Positions 18,869 to 29,518 of a stretch of DNA of 64,000 nucleotides are shown here, in pieces; within the stretch, counting starts at the first letter, position 1, and the number at the start of each line of letters is the position of its first letter. Source of the stretch: UBA2199 sp964628035. Its GTDB lineage: Bacteria > Acidobacteriota > Aminicenantia > UBA2199. The stretch lies in the NCBI GenBank assembly GCA_964628035.1, contig CAZVPI010000001.1:434001-498000 (forward strand), in the 5' to 3' direction. Both the position numbers and the translations under genes were made by a program. The notes under the pieces were generated by a model, which saw only the letters and a program-made list of their open reading frames with translations, was not told the DNA's origin and did not search any database.

Positions 18869-19663
18869 TCAACCTTTCTTGAGCGAGCTTTTTCCTGCGG
18901 CCAGGAAATGTTCCCGGTAGTACGCCAGGGCCGCGTCGCGGCCGGCGGCCGACTTGGGCTCCAGAGCCACGGAAAAGGGGCAGCCCAGGACGGCGAGGGC
19001 CGCACGCGCCTCCTTCCAGTCGATGTTCCCCGCCCCCGGCGCCAGGTGGTCGTCGCTGTCGCCGCGGTTGTCGTGGATATGGAAATGGATGTGGCCGCGG
19101 GGGCGGAGGTAATGAAGCCATTCGCGGAAGGGAAGGGAGGCGAACACGTGGTGGTGGCCGAAATCGAAGCAGTGGACCAGGCGCGGCTGGTCCGCCTTCT
19201 CCACCAGCCGCAGGGCCACGTAGGGGGTGGGGTCGGCGATGTTCTCCAGGGCGATGAGCGGCCCGGGGAACTCGCGGAGCAGCGCGTCATAGAAGCCGGC
19301 CGCCCGCTCCAGCCAGCCGTCGAGGTCCCAGCGGTAGTAGATCGGGTCGTAATTGTAGTGCATGACCACCAGCCGGCTGTTCAGTTCCCCGGCCAGGGCC
19401 ATGGCGCGGCGCATGGTGTCCAGGCTGAGGGCGCGCACCGGGTCGTCGGCCGCCCCGGGCCACACGTCCATGAACGGGGCGTGCAGGGTGTGGCCGGCGA
19501 ACGGCGACAGCAGCCGGCGCCAGGCGGCCCGCTCGCGGGGCGTGACGGCGCGCAGGCGCCCGGCCGGGACGAAGATCTCGGGGGCGGCGCCGTGGGCGGC
19601 GAGAAGGTCCGCCTCCGCCTCCAGGTTCTCGGCGGCGACGCGGACGTACAGGTCCTCAAACAT
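18869..19663 (-). CDS. Xylose-isomerase-like TIM-barrel protein (sugar phosphate isomerase/epimerase family)
   Basis: The 264-residue product has the AP-endonuclease-2 barrel pattern: HAPF near residue 60, VVMHYNYDP, ALENIADPTP, CFDFGHHHVF and HFHIHDNRGDSDDH, which provide the Glu, Asp and His ligands for a divalent metal cluster. Members are sugar isomerases, epimerases or endonuclease IV; the exact substrate cannot be told. Its ATG overlaps the stop of the histidine kinase gene by 8 bases, so it is cotranscribed with a signalling protein, an odd pairing. Confidence 0.85.
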   Translation of the reverse strand: MFEDLYVRVAAENLEAEADLLAAHGAAPEIFVPAGRLRAVTPRERAAWRRLLSPFAGHTLHAPFMDVWPGAADDPVRALSLDTMRRAMALAGELNSRLVVMHYNYDPIYYRWDLDGWLERAAGFYDALLREFPGPLIALENIADPTPYVALRLVEKADQPRLVHCFDFGHHHVFASLPFREWLHYLRPRGHIHFHIHDNRGDSDDHLAPGAGNIDWKEARAALAVLGCPFSVALEPKSAAGRDAALAYYREHFLAAGKSSLKKG

Positions 19664-22600
19664 CGCCGCCGCGCAGCAGCTTGGTGACCTGGTAGGAGAG
19701 CTGCTCGGTCTTGAAGGGCTTGGGCATGAAATGGGGGATCTTGGCCTTGAACACCTCGCTCTCCAGGTAGTCCCGGCCGTAGCCGCTGGCGATCAGGATC
19801 TTGACCCCCGGGCTTTCCTCGCGAAGCTGCTGGTACACCTTCTCACCGGAGATGCCCGGCATCTCGACGTCCAGGATGACCAGGGCGATCTCGCCGGCAT
19901 GCTTGCGGAACAATTCGATGCCCTCGCTGCCGTCGACGGCGGTGAGGCACTGCAGACCCATGGTCTTGAGCATGTCGGCGCCGATCTCGCGCACCACCTC
20001 CTCGTCGTCGATGAGCAGCACCAGCCCCTCGAGCGGGGCCTCGGCGACGGTCTCGGCCCTGGGCAGGGCCTGCTCCTGGGGGGCCTTCTCGAACACCGGC
20101 AGCAGGATGGTGAACGTCGTCCCCTGGCCGGTCTGCGAGCGCAGCTCGATGCGGCCGTTGTAGTCGCGGATGATCTCGCGCACGATGGCCAGGCCCAGCC
20201 CGGTGCCGCGGCCCTGCCCCTTGGTGGTGAAGAACGGCTCAAAGATCTTCTTCTGGTTCTCGGGGCTGATGCCGCCGCCGTTGTCGCTGATCTCGATCAG
20301 GGCGTACTGGCCGTCCAGCAGGTCGCTCTGCTCGCTGATCTCCACGCGGTCGGTGCGCAGGCGCAGGATGGGGCGCGCCGCCCCCTCCAGGGCGTCGCGG
20401 GCGTTGACGATCAGGTTGATCAGGATCTGAGAGATCTTGGTCTTGTCGGCCTGGAGCAGGATCTGGCTGTGATAGAGCTGGATGTCCAGGTTGATGGACT
20501 TCAGGTTCATGGCCAGGAAGTCGAGCGACTCCTTGATCAGGTCGTTGACGTTGAGGACCTCCTTCTCGGCCATCTTCTTGCGCGAGTAGTTCAGCAGCTG
20601 GCTGATCAGCGTCGAGGCGCGCTCGCTGGAGGTGATGATGGTCGAGACGTACTTGAGCAGCTTGGGGTTGTCGGCGATCTTCTTCTCCAGCAGCGAGGCG
20701 TAGCCCATGATGCCGCTGAGCAGGTTGTTGAAGTCGTGAATGATGTGGCTGGTCAGCAGCCCCAGCGACTCCATCTTCTGGGCGTGGATCAGCGAGGACT
20801 CGAGCTGCTTCAGCGCCGACACGTCCTCCATGTGGATGACGACGCCGCTCGGCTCGGCGGTGACCGGGTAGAAGGTGAAGTTGGCCACCTTGAAGTCCTC
20901 CTCGCCGATGAAGACCTGCTCGTCGTTGAGGTAGTGGGTTTTCCTCAGGATCATGACCTCGTTGATGGCGTCGCGGTACTTTTCGAAAAGCGGCAGCAGG
21001 GCGAACAGGTTCTTGCCGAAGGCGGCGGTGAAGGGGACGCCCAGGATGCGCTCGGCCGCCGAATTCCAGGTGGTGATCAGGCCGTGCTCGTTGAGCGAGA
21101 TCACGGCGTACGGGCTGGCGTTGATCAGTTTCTGCAGGAAGCCCTGCAGCGAGCGCAGTTGCGACGTCAGGCTGCGCCACTCGGAGATGTCGCGCAGCAT
21201 GATGATGCCGCCGATGACGTGCCCGCCGCTCTTGAGGGGTTCGACGATCAGGTCGACGTAGTTCTCCTCCTCCAGGACCGGGTTGAGGGTGTTGATGCGG
21301 TGGACGCTGCCGCCCCCCTCCAGAACGCTGCGCACCAGCTCGTCGAAGCCGCTCTCGATTGAGTTCCGGGCCAGGATGGAGTTGAGGTTCTGGCCGATGA
21401 TGCTGGCGCGCCCGGCCTGGACCAGGTCGCGCGTCCGCTGGTTGATGAAGGTGACGCGCAGCCGGCGGTCGACGATCAGAATCATCTCCGGGATCGACTG
21501 GAAGATCTGGCGTGAGAACAGGATCTGGTTCTTCAGGTCGAGCTCGGCCTTGCGCCGCTTGCTGATGTCGCTGATCACCGCCAGGAAGCCGCTCGCGCGG
21601 CCCTGGGCGTCGCGCAGCCGCGACAGCGACAGGCTGACGTCGATCTTCTCGCCGCTGCGCAGGGTCAGGGTGGTTTCGCGCTCGGCGAAATGGTCGTTCT
21701 CCTTCAATTCCGCCAGCACCTGGCGGCGGAAGCCGCGGTCGAAGAAGTCGGCGGCGCGCAGCGCCGGCACCGCCTCCGGGCTGACCTGGAAGCGGAGGCG
21801 TCCGGCCTCGTTGATGTAGGTCGGGCGCAGGCGCGCGTCGAGAACGACGATCAGCGCCGGGACCGTGCGCAGCAGCGCCTCCAGGAGCGTCCCTGACTCG
21901 CGGCCCGCGGCCGCCTGGCCGCGCAGCTTCTCCATCGCGGCCTCGATCCCGGAACGCAGGCGGTCGATCTCGGGAAAGATGCGCGCCCGCCGCGCCGGGC
22001 GGGAAGCGGGATCCGGCCGGGCCTGCAGGCTGCCAGCGAGCCGGGACAGGGGCGCCAGCAGGGCCGTGCGCAGGAACAGGAAGAGAAGAAGGAGGCCGGC
22101 CGCAAGCGGCGGCAGGGCGTGGGTGAGGAAAGGACGTGCCGCGCCGCCGCCGGCAAGCCAGGCCGAGGAGCGCAGCGTGAGCACGAGATGCCAGCCGGTG
22201 TCCTCCTGGCGCGCGCTCAGCAGCGCCGCGGTCTCGCCGCCCAGGCGCAGCAGGCGCTCGGCTGGAAAGGCGCGCTCGCGGGCGAGGACGACGGCGGCCT
22301 GCCGGTCGAGCGGGTCGGCGATGCCGTCGGCTTCGCCGGCGCCGGGGGCCGGATCGCGGTGCAGGACCACGCGGAAGGCATCGTCCATGAAGAACAGGCT
22401 GGCGGCGGGCGCGCCGGGCCCTGCAGCCAGCCGGATCCGCAGCGGCTCCGCCTCGATGTCGTGGCCGATCACCCCCAGGAAGGCGCCTTCCTGGAAAACC
22501 GGCTGAACGGCGCTGATCACCCAGCGGTCCAGGCCGGCATCGCGGCGCGGCGCCGAGAAGAGTGCGGCATGCCCAGGGTTGCGCGCCGGGGCGGCATCAC

Positions 22601-23090
22601 GCAGGAGCCGCTCGTCGTCCGCCTGCAGCCGGGGCGGCGGCTGTCCGGCGCTGCCGGCGGGGAACGCCACCCGCCAGCGATCGCGGGAAATGAAAAAGCG
22701 GCCGGCGATCGGCGACGGCCCCGGGCCGGCGTCCTCGTGCAGGCGCCTCAGGGCCGCGGCGGTCGCGGCGGCGTCCGCCGGGGGAGCGGCCGCAAGCCGG
22801 GCCGCCTCCTCGCCGGCCGGGACGGGCGCCGCTTCGGGCCCCGGTTCATTCGCGGCAGCGGCCAGTTCCCGGAGCAGCAGGCGGGCGCTGGCCGCCAGCT
22901 CCCGCCGGTGCGCCTGCCAGAAATCGTCCTGGTTCCGTCCCTCGGCGGCGAGCAGCAGGCGGCCGGCTTGCACCAGGTCGCGCTCAAGCCGTTTCCGTTC
23001 CAGGGCGCGCTGGCGCTGGAACTGCGCGGCGGCGACCAGGACCAGGATCGCCGCCAGCGCCAGGAGAAGCCTGCGGGAGAGAGATTTCAT
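19656..23090 (-). CDS. Membrane hybrid sensor histidine kinase with PAS domains and receiver
   Basis: A 1144-residue kinase: TM1 about 7-23, a large Ala/Pro-rich extracytoplasmic sensor (about 25-320, Cache-like by the FISRDRWRVAF and GVIGHDIEAEP segments), TM2 about 328-350, three PAS domains (about 405-520, 530-650, 660-775), a HisKA domain with phospho-acceptor H785 in HIIHDFNNLLSG, an ATPase domain with the N box near residue 896 and DNGGGIS and GTGLGLAIV motifs, and a C-terminal receiver with D1074 in LDVEMPG and Lys in MPKP. No DNA-binding output is attached. It lies between a single-pass membrane protein and a TIM-barrel gene in one operon. Confidence 0.93.
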   Translation of the reverse strand: MKSLSRRLLLALAAILVLVAAAQFQRQRALERKRLERDLVQAGRLLLAAEGRNQDDFWQAHRRELAASARLLLRELAAAANEPGPEAAPVPAGEEAARLAAAPPADAAATAAALRRLHEDAGPGPSPIAGRFFISRDRWRVAFPAGSAGQPPPRLQADDERLLRDAAPARNPGHAALFSAPRRDAGLDRWVISAVQPVFQEGAFLGVIGHDIEAEPLRIRLAAGPGAPAASLFFMDDAFRVVLHRDPAPGAGEADGIADPLDRQAAVVLARERAFPAERLLRLGGETAALLSARQEDTGWHLVLTLRSSAWLAGGGAARPFLTHALPPLAAGLLLLFLFLRTALLAPLSRLAGSLQARPDPASRPARRARIFPEIDRLRSGIEAAMEKLRGQAAAGRESGTLLEALLRTVPALIVVLDARLRPTYINEAGRLRFQVSPEAVPALRAADFFDRGFRRQVLAELKENDHFAERETTLTLRSGEKIDVSLSLSRLRDAQGRASGFLAVISDISKRRKAELDLKNQILFSRQIFQSIPEMILIVDRRLRVTFINQRTRDLVQAGRASIIGQNLNSILARNSIESGFDELVRSVLEGGGSVHRINTLNPVLEEENYVDLIVEPLKSGGHVIGGIIMLRDISEWRSLTSQLRSLQGFLQKLINASPYAVISLNEHGLITTWNSAAERILGVPFTAAFGKNLFALLPLFEKYRDAINEVMILRKTHYLNDEQVFIGEEDFKVANFTFYPVTAEPSGVVIHMEDVSALKQLESSLIHAQKMESLGLLTSHIIHDFNNLLSGIMGYASLLEKKIADNPKLLKYVSTIITSSERASTLISQLLNYSRKKMAEKEVLNVNDLIKESLDFLAMNLKSINLDIQLYHSQILLQADKTKISQILINLIVNARDALEGAARPILRLRTDRVEISEQSDLLDGQYALIEISDNGGGISPENQKKIFEPFFTTKGQGRGTGLGLAIVREIIRDYNGRIELRSQTGQGTTFTILLPVFEKAPQEQALPRAETVAEAPLEGLVLLIDDEEVVREIGADMLKTMGLQCLTAVDGSEGIELFRKHAGEIALVILDVEMPGISGEKVYQQLREESPGVKILIASGYGRDYLESEVFKAKIPHFMPKPFKTEQLSYQVTKLLRGGDV

Positions 23091-23117
23091 GGGGCGGGCC
23101 GGGGCGCGGGGCGCCGC

Positions 23118-23717
23118 TCAGCTTTGCGTTTCCTGTCCCTCGGTGACGACCCTGACGCCCTCGATCTTCTTTTGGATGGGGTAGATGCCGATCAGGACCT
23201 GCCCAGAATTCTTGCTCTTGGCGTAGACCTTCACCTTGACGGGCTTCCAGTTGGCCAGGTTCTTGATGAAGGCCGCCTTGGACGTCGCCCGGTAGCCGTA
23301 GAAGCCCTTGACGAAGATCTCCTCGCTGACTTCGCCCGGGGCCAGGGGCGTCTTCACGGCCTCGACATAGCCGTCGGTGAGGTTTTCGCCGCTCTCCTCG
23401 AAAAGGAAGATGCAGTTGAAGCCGACATACTGCAGGGGGCGCGTGCCGGTGTTCTTGATCTTGAACGAGAACGAGGGGACGATGGTCGCCTCGTCGGGGC
23501 GGACCAGCTTGTCGACCCAGATCGAGTCATGCCACACGATCTGCACCGATTCGGCCACCTCCTGCTCGGTCATGGTGTCCTCGATGACCGTCTTGTAGAA
23601 AAGCAGCAGGAGAGCGATGCCGACCGCGACCAGCGCGATCGAAGCCCAGAACTTCCCGTTCCGGTAGAACGGTCTTTTTTCCATGACTTCCTGGAACAAT
23701 CCGTTGTTTTCGCTCAT
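23118..23717 (-). CDS. Single-pass membrane-anchored protein of unknown function
   Basis: The 199-residue protein has a cytoplasmic N-terminus of about 22 residues, one transmembrane helix (about 25-41) and an extracytoplasmic domain of alternating beta strands (VPSFSFKIKNTGTRPLQYVG), which looks like an immunoglobulin-like or FxLD-type sandwich. No family is recognised. AAGGAGA precedes the start and a good promoter lies upstream. It is the first gene of the histidine kinase operon, so it could act in sensing, but this is inference from position. Confidence 0.72.
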   Translation of the reverse strand: MSENNGLFQEVMEKRPFYRNGKFWASIALVAVGIALLLLFYKTVIEDTMTEQEVAESVQIVWHDSIWVDKLVRPDEATIVPSFSFKIKNTGTRPLQYVGFNCIFLFEESGENLTDGYVEAVKTPLAPGEVSEEIFVKGFYGYRATSKAAFIKNLANWKPVKVKVYAKSKNSGQVLIGIYPIQKKIEGVRVVTEGQETQS

Positions 23718-23735
23718 GGTCTTCTCCTTGCCTGC

Positions 23736-23764
23736 TTTATAGCGTATTTGACCTTTTAATTCAA
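23736..23764 (-). promoter_or_regulatory. Promoter of the histidine kinase operon
   Basis: Minus strand TTGAAT (4 of 6), 17 bases, TATAAA (5 of 6), about 18 bases before the ATG at 23717, with room for the AAGGAGA site. Confidence 0.6.
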
Positions 23765-23800
23765 GCGGGGGACTTCCTGATGCCGGGAGGGAAATGGCGG

Positions 23801-23827
23801 AAAAAAAGGGGGCCGTCGCCGGCCCCC
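23801..23827 (-). terminator. Intrinsic terminator after gdhA
   Basis: On the minus strand GGGGGCC, a 6-base loop, GGCCCCC, then seven T residues (plus-strand A run 23801-23807). It begins 23 bases after the gdhA stop and is a textbook rho-independent terminator. Confidence 0.85.
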
Positions 23828-23849
23828 GGGATTTCGCGCGCGACCGCGC

Positions 23850-25205
<1,356 letters not shown>

Positions 25206-25276
25206 GTTTATCTCTCCTTGGCGATTGAATTTTGGAAGCGGTGTTGCTCGCGCATCGGCGTTCATTCCAAGAAGGG

Positions 25277-25306
25277 AATATAAGCAGATGCGGAACGATT
25301 TGTCAA
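25277..25306 (-). promoter_or_regulatory. Promoter of gdhA
   Basis: Minus strand TTGACA (complement at 25301-25306), 18 bases, TATATT (complement at 25277-25282). Its -35 lies back to back with the -35 of the divergent acyltransferase promoter. Confidence 0.75.
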
Positions 25307-25315
25307 TCGTGCGCC

Positions 25316-25344
25316 TTGACAAAGAGGCAAAAAAAATCTATTAA
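25316..25344 (+). promoter_or_regulatory. Promoter of the acyltransferase operon
   Basis: TTGACA at 25316-25321, 17 bases, TATTAA (4 of 6) at 25339-25344, then 8 bases to the ATG at 25353. Confidence 0.6.
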
Positions 25345-25352
25345 TGGGGGGC

Positions 25353-26063
25353 ATGCGATTCTTCCGCAACATCCTGGCGTTCCTGACCGCGGCCCTCCTC
25401 ATCCTGCTGCTTTTCCCGGCCGTGGCCCTGGTGTCCGGCGCCTGCGGCCGGCGCGAGTTCATCTACGCCGCGGCCCGTCTGGTGATCGGCGCCGTCCTGG
25501 CCGTGCTGGGCGTGCGCGCCGTCCTGCGCGGCCTGGACGCCATCGACCGCTCGCAAACGCCGCTGATCGTCAGCAACCACCTGTCCAACCTCGACGGGCC
25601 GCTGCTGGTCCAGGTCCTGCCCTTCAACTCGCGGGTGATGATCAAGGCCGAGGCGCGGCGCCTGCCCCTGGTCGGCTGGATCATGCAGCTCGCCGGCTTC
25701 GTCTTCGTCGACCGCTCCTCCGCCGCCCGCCGCCAGGAGGCGCTGGCCGAGGCCGTCGAGCGCATCACGCGCACGCGCTGCTCCTTTCTCGTTTTTCCCG
25801 AGGGAACGCGCAGCCGCGACGGCACGATGCGCGGATTCAAGAAAGGCAGCTTCGTCATCGCCCGGCGCGCCGGAGTGCCGGTGCTGCCGGTGCGCATCCA
25901 GGGCAGCGACCTCCTGCTCCCGCCCGGGCGCAAGACGTGCGCCGCGGGCACGGTCGAAATCGAATGCTTCCCGCTCCAGGATCCCGGCGCCGTCGCCGAG
26001 GAGGAGCTGGGCGCTTTCGTGCAGGACCTGCAGCGGCGCATTTACGGAGGCCAGAGCGCATGA
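25353..26063 (+). CDS. 1-acyl-sn-glycerol-3-phosphate acyltransferase (PlsC-like)
   Basis: The 236-residue membrane protein has an N-terminal TM helix (about 8-28) and a second hydrophobic stretch, then the catalytic HX4D motif as NHLSNLD (H76, D81) and the substrate motif FPEGTRSRDG near residue 148. It should transfer an acyl chain to lysophosphatidate or a related acceptor at the inner membrane. An ATG three codons upstream overlaps the -10 box, so the start at 25353 is preferred and probably leaderless. The stop overlaps the gmhA-like start (ATGA), so a cell-envelope operon is likely. Confidence 0.88.
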   Translation: MRFFRNILAFLTAALLILLLFPAVALVSGACGRREFIYAAARLVIGAVLAVLGVRAVLRGLDAIDRSQTPLIVSNHLSNLDGPLLVQVLPFNSRVMIKAEARRLPLVGWIMQLAGFVFVDRSSAARRQEALAEAVERITRTRCSFLVFPEGTRSRDGTMRGFKKGSFVIARRAGVPVLPVRIQGSDLLLPPGRKTCAAGTVEIECFPLQDPGAVAEEELGAFVQDLQRRIYGGQSA

Positions 26064-26638
26064 GCGTCATCGATCCCGAACGCGTCCGCCTGCGTGCGCG
26101 CCTGCTGGCGGAGCTGAACGAGGCGCCCGAGGTGCGGCGGGCCATCGAGCGCATGACCCAGGCGCTGAGGCAGGGCGGCAAGGTCCTGGTCTTCGGCAAC
26201 GGCGGCTCGGCCACCCAGTCGTCGCACTTCGCCGCCGAGCTGGTCAACAAGTTCTATTTCCGCCGCCCGGCGCTGCCGGCCCTGGCCCTGGCCGCCGACA
26301 TGGCCAACGTGACGTCGATCGCCAACGACGAGGAGTACGGAGCCGTGTTCTCCAGGCAGGTGCAGGCCCTGGGCCGGCCCGGCGACGTCGCCCTGGGGCT
26401 GACCACCAGCGGCCGCTCGGCCAACGTACTGGCCGGCCTGGCCGCCGCGCGGCGGGCGGGTCTGGCCACCATCGCCCTGGTCGGCGACTCCCCGCAGCCG
26501 CTGCGGGACATCCCGGTCGACGTGGTGATCGCCGTCGGCTGCGCCGACACTCCCGCAGTCCAGGAAATGCATCTCTTCGTCCTGCACGTCATGGCCGAAC
26601 GCATCGAGAAAGACCTGTTTGGAGGGGAACATGATTGA
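26060..26638 (+). CDS. gmhA: D-sedoheptulose-7-phosphate isomerase (GmhA-like SIS protein)
   Basis: The 192-residue SIS-domain protein has GNGGSATQSSHFAAELVNKF and IANDEEYGAVFSRQV, both hallmarks of GmhA/DiaA, and LTTSGRSANV as the phosphosugar loop. GmhA makes heptose-7-phosphate for lipopolysaccharide core or S-layer glycans, consistent with a diderm envelope. It starts at the ATGA overlap with the acyltransferase gene. DiaA, a replication-initiation protein of the same fold, is an alternative, but the conserved catalytic Glu region favours the isomerase. Confidence 0.87.
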   Translation: MSVIDPERVRLRARLLAELNEAPEVRRAIERMTQALRQGGKVLVFGNGGSATQSSHFAAELVNKFYFRRPALPALALAADMANVTSIANDEEYGAVFSRQVQALGRPGDVALGLTTSGRSANVLAGLAAARRAGLATIALVGDSPQPLRDIPVDVVIAVGCADTPAVQEMHLFVLHVMAERIEKDLFGGEHD

Positions 26639-27812
26639 ACTGTCCGCCCGGGTGAACACGATCGCCAGCTCGCCGACGCTGAAGCTGGTGCAGATCAAGA
26701 AGCAATTGCAGGCCCAGGGCAAGGCCATCCTGGACTTCGGTGCCGGAGAGCCCGATTTTCCCACGCCGGAGAACATCAAGGAGGCCGGCATCGCGGCCAT
26801 CCGCGGCGATTTCACCAAGTACACGCCCACGTCGGGGATCGCCGAGCTGAAAGGGGCGATCCGCGCCTCGTACCGGGCCGAGCAGGGGTACGAGGCCCAG
26901 GACGCCCAGATCGTGGTCTCCCCAGGCAGCAAGTTCGGCCTGTTCCTCCTGCTGCAGGCGCTGGTCGACCCCGGCGACGAGGTGATCGTGCCCCTGCCGT
27001 ATTGGGTCTCCTACCCGGAGATGGTCCGTTTTTGCGGCGGCACGGCCGTTTTCGCCGACCACCTGCACGGCGAGCAGCCCCTGCGCATCGACTCCGCCTC
27101 CTACATCTCCCGCTGGACGGAGCGCACCAAGGCGGTGATCGTCAATTCCCCGGCCAATCCCAGCGGCATGGTCATGGCGGGCGAGGAGCTGGCCGAGGTC
27201 ATCCGCTTCTTCCATGGCAAGGGGGTCCTGGTCGTCGTGGACGACTGCTACCGCAAGATCCTATACGGCGAGAAGGAGTACCCGTCACCGCTGACGCTGC
27301 AGCCGGAGGCCAACGACCACGTGGCCGTGGTCTGCTCGCTTTCCAAGACCTATGCCATGACCGGCTGGCGCCTGGGCTATACGATCGCCCCGGCGGCGTT
27401 GGCCGCGGCCATGACCAAGATCCAGGAGCACTCGACCTCCAACCCCTGCTCCATCTCGCAGAAGGCGGCGGTGGAGGCCCTCTCCGGAGGCCAGGAGACG
27501 ATGCGCGCCATGGTCGAGGAGTACCGCAGGCGCCGCGACTATTTCGCCGGGCGCATCGACGCCATCGGCCGCATCGCCTACGCCCTGCCCGACGGCGCCT
27601 TCTACTTTTTCGCAGATTTCTCCCACTACGTCGGCGCCAAGGGGCTGAAGGACGACAACGCGCTGGCCATGGACATCCTCGAGAAGCTCAACATCATCCT
27701 GGTGCCGGGCTCGGCCTTCGGCGCCCCTGGTTACCTGCGCATATCCTACGCCACGTCGCTGCCCGACATCCGTGCCGGGCTGGACAAGCTCGAAGCCTAT
27801 CTGAAGTCATGA
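26631..27812 (+). CDS. Pyridoxal-phosphate aminotransferase, aspartate aminotransferase type
   Basis: The 393-residue class I/II aminotransferase has GAGEPDFPTPENI near residue 38, the tyrosine-containing KYTPTSGIAEL, NSPANPSG, and the PLP-binding Lys in SLSKTYAMTGWRLGY near residue 235. It most resembles the thermostable AspAT subgroup. The start at 26631 overlaps the gmhA stop by 8 bases and has GGAGGGG upstream. Together with gdhA it would channel amino groups to glutamate and ammonia. Confidence 0.92.
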   Translation: MIELSARVNTIASSPTLKLVQIKKQLQAQGKAILDFGAGEPDFPTPENIKEAGIAAIRGDFTKYTPTSGIAELKGAIRASYRAEQGYEAQDAQIVVSPGSKFGLFLLLQALVDPGDEVIVPLPYWVSYPEMVRFCGGTAVFADHLHGEQPLRIDSASYISRWTERTKAVIVNSPANPSGMVMAGEELAEVIRFFHGKGVLVVVDDCYRKILYGEKEYPSPLTLQPEANDHVAVVCSLSKTYAMTGWRLGYTIAPAALAAAMTKIQEHSTSNPCSISQKAAVEALSGGQETMRAMVEEYRRRRDYFAGRIDAIGRIAYALPDGAFYFFADFSHYVGAKGLKDDNALAMDILEKLNIILVPGSAFGAPGYLRISYATSLPDIRAGLDKLEAYLKS

Positions 27813-27849
27813 GCCGGGGAGCGGGCGCCGCGGCCCCCTGGAGCTGACG

Positions 27850-29517
27850 ATGCTGGACTACAAGGACGTCACGTTTTCCTTCCAGGACAGGCGCCGGCGC
27901 CAGCGCCGCCGCCGGCTGTTCCTGGCCCTGGTCCTGCTGCTGGCCGGCGGCGTTCTCCTGGGACTCCATGGCCTGAAAGCCCATGCGGCCGTGACCGCCA
28001 TCGAGGAACGGCTGCTGGCCGGCAGGCTCGAGGAGGCCGAAGCCCGGCTGCGGCGGCCGCCTTCGCCCATTTTTCAGCGCGGCAGTTTCCGCCACCTGCA
28101 GGCGCTCGACGACCTGCTGCGCGGGCGCCTGGGCCAGGCCTCCGAGCGCCTCTCCGGCCTGCGCCGGGACCGCTCCGCTTCCAGGATCGACGCACGGCGC
28201 TTCCTTGATCTTTTCCTCGCCCGCGGCGATTTCGCCGCCCTGGACCTCTACGCCGCCCATCTCGTTCCCGCCGGCGGCGATGAGGAGCGCTGGTTCCGCG
28301 CCCTGGGGCGCGCCGCCTTCCTGGACGCCGGAGGCGCGGAAAAAGCCCTCGCCGCCCTGTCCCCCTCCTACCGCCAGGCCAATGCCAAGGCCGTCGGGTT
28401 GCTGGAGCGCTTCACCCGTTCCGTGCGCGCCGGGAAGCTCGACTATGTTTTTGACCGCCGCGACGAGCCCCTGGCCTGCTTCGACGTCAGGCGCAACACC
28501 AGCCGCTTCCTGCTGCCTGGGATCGGCCTCGCTCCTTTCGAGGCCGAATTCCGCCGGGGCGCCCGCCGCTTCCGCCTGACCCTGGACGCCGGCCTGCAGC
28601 GGTCGATCGACCGCCTGTTCCAGGGACGCTTCGGGACGCTGGTGATCCTGGAAATTCCCGAAAACGCCGTCATCGCAGCCTATTCCAAGCCCAGGTCGGG
28701 CAGGCCCGCGGACGCCGCCTTCCACCAGCAGTTCGAGCCCGGATCCATCGTCAAGCTCGTCACGTTGCTGGCCTACCTGCGCTCGGGAGGCGGTGTCTTC
28801 CCCCTGCAGTGCCCGGGGCACATCGTCCTGGAAGGCAAGGTGCTGTACGAGCTGGAACGGCACGGGACGGTGCAGGACGCCGCCCAGGCCCTGGCGCGCT
28901 CGTGCAATGTCGCCTTCGCCCGCATGGGCCTGGAGACAGGGGAGGCGGCGTTGGCCGATCTCCTGCGCCGTTTCCTCTTCAACGGCCCTCCCATGCGCGA
29001 TGGTTTCCTTTCCTTCTCCACCGGGCGTTTCGAGCCGACAGGGGGGAGCGGCCTGCGCCTGGCCCGCCTGGCCTCGGGACTGGGCGGGGTGACCCTGACC
29101 ACGGCCCACGCCGCCGTGCTGGCCTCGGCCTTCGCCCAGAGGGGGGTGCACTTCCCCCCCTACCTGATCGCCGACATCCGCAACCTTCTGGAGATCGGTT
29201 TCTACCGGCACCAGGCGCGGCCGCGGGCGCTGCTCGCCGACGACCTGAATTTCCTGAGCGTGCGCCAGGCCATGGCCGCGGTGATCGAGGACGAGAAGGG
29301 GACAGGGCGCAGGCTGCTCGGCCTGCCGGCGCGCCCGGCGGTCAAAACCGGCACCACCGCCAACCCGGCCGGCGGCCTGGACGCGGTCATGGCCGGTTTC
29401 CTGCCGGCAGACGCCCCGCGCTACGCCTTCGCCTTCCGCCTGGAAGGGGGGGGGCGCGCCGATATCCAGGGGGCCTCCTTCCTGCGCGAACTGCTGCCCC
29501 TCCTGGACGTGGAATGA
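27850..29517 (+). CDS. Membrane-anchored penicillin-binding transpeptidase
   Basis: The 555-residue protein has a basic N-terminus and one TM helix (about 23-40), a helical TPR-like region (about 45-200) and a transpeptidase domain with SxxK as SIVK (S299, K302), SxN as SCN (351-353) and KTG (499-501). There is no glycosyltransferase domain, so it is a class B-like D,D-transpeptidase for peptidoglycan cross-linking in the periplasm. The usual class B dimerisation module is replaced by the helical segment, so it is atypical. It is followed two bases later by a TPR protein gene. Confidence 0.85.
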   Translation: MLDYKDVTFSFQDRRRRQRRRRLFLALVLLLAGGVLLGLHGLKAHAAVTAIEERLLAGRLEEAEARLRRPPSPIFQRGSFRHLQALDDLLRGRLGQASERLSGLRRDRSASRIDARRFLDLFLARGDFAALDLYAAHLVPAGGDEERWFRALGRAAFLDAGGAEKALAALSPSYRQANAKAVGLLERFTRSVRAGKLDYVFDRRDEPLACFDVRRNTSRFLLPGIGLAPFEAEFRRGARRFRLTLDAGLQRSIDRLFQGRFGTLVILEIPENAVIAAYSKPRSGRPADAAFHQQFEPGSIVKLVTLLAYLRSGGGVFPLQCPGHIVLEGKVLYELERHGTVQDAAQALARSCNVAFARMGLETGEAALADLLRRFLFNGPPMRDGFLSFSTGRFEPTGGSGLRLARLASGLGGVTLTTAHAAVLASAFAQRGVHFPPYLIADIRNLLEIGFYRHQARPRALLADDLNFLSVRQAMAAVIEDEKGTGRRLLGLPARPAVKTGTTANPAGGLDAVMAGFLPADAPRYAFAFRLEGGGRADIQGASFLRELLPLLDVE

Positions 29518-29518
29518 C

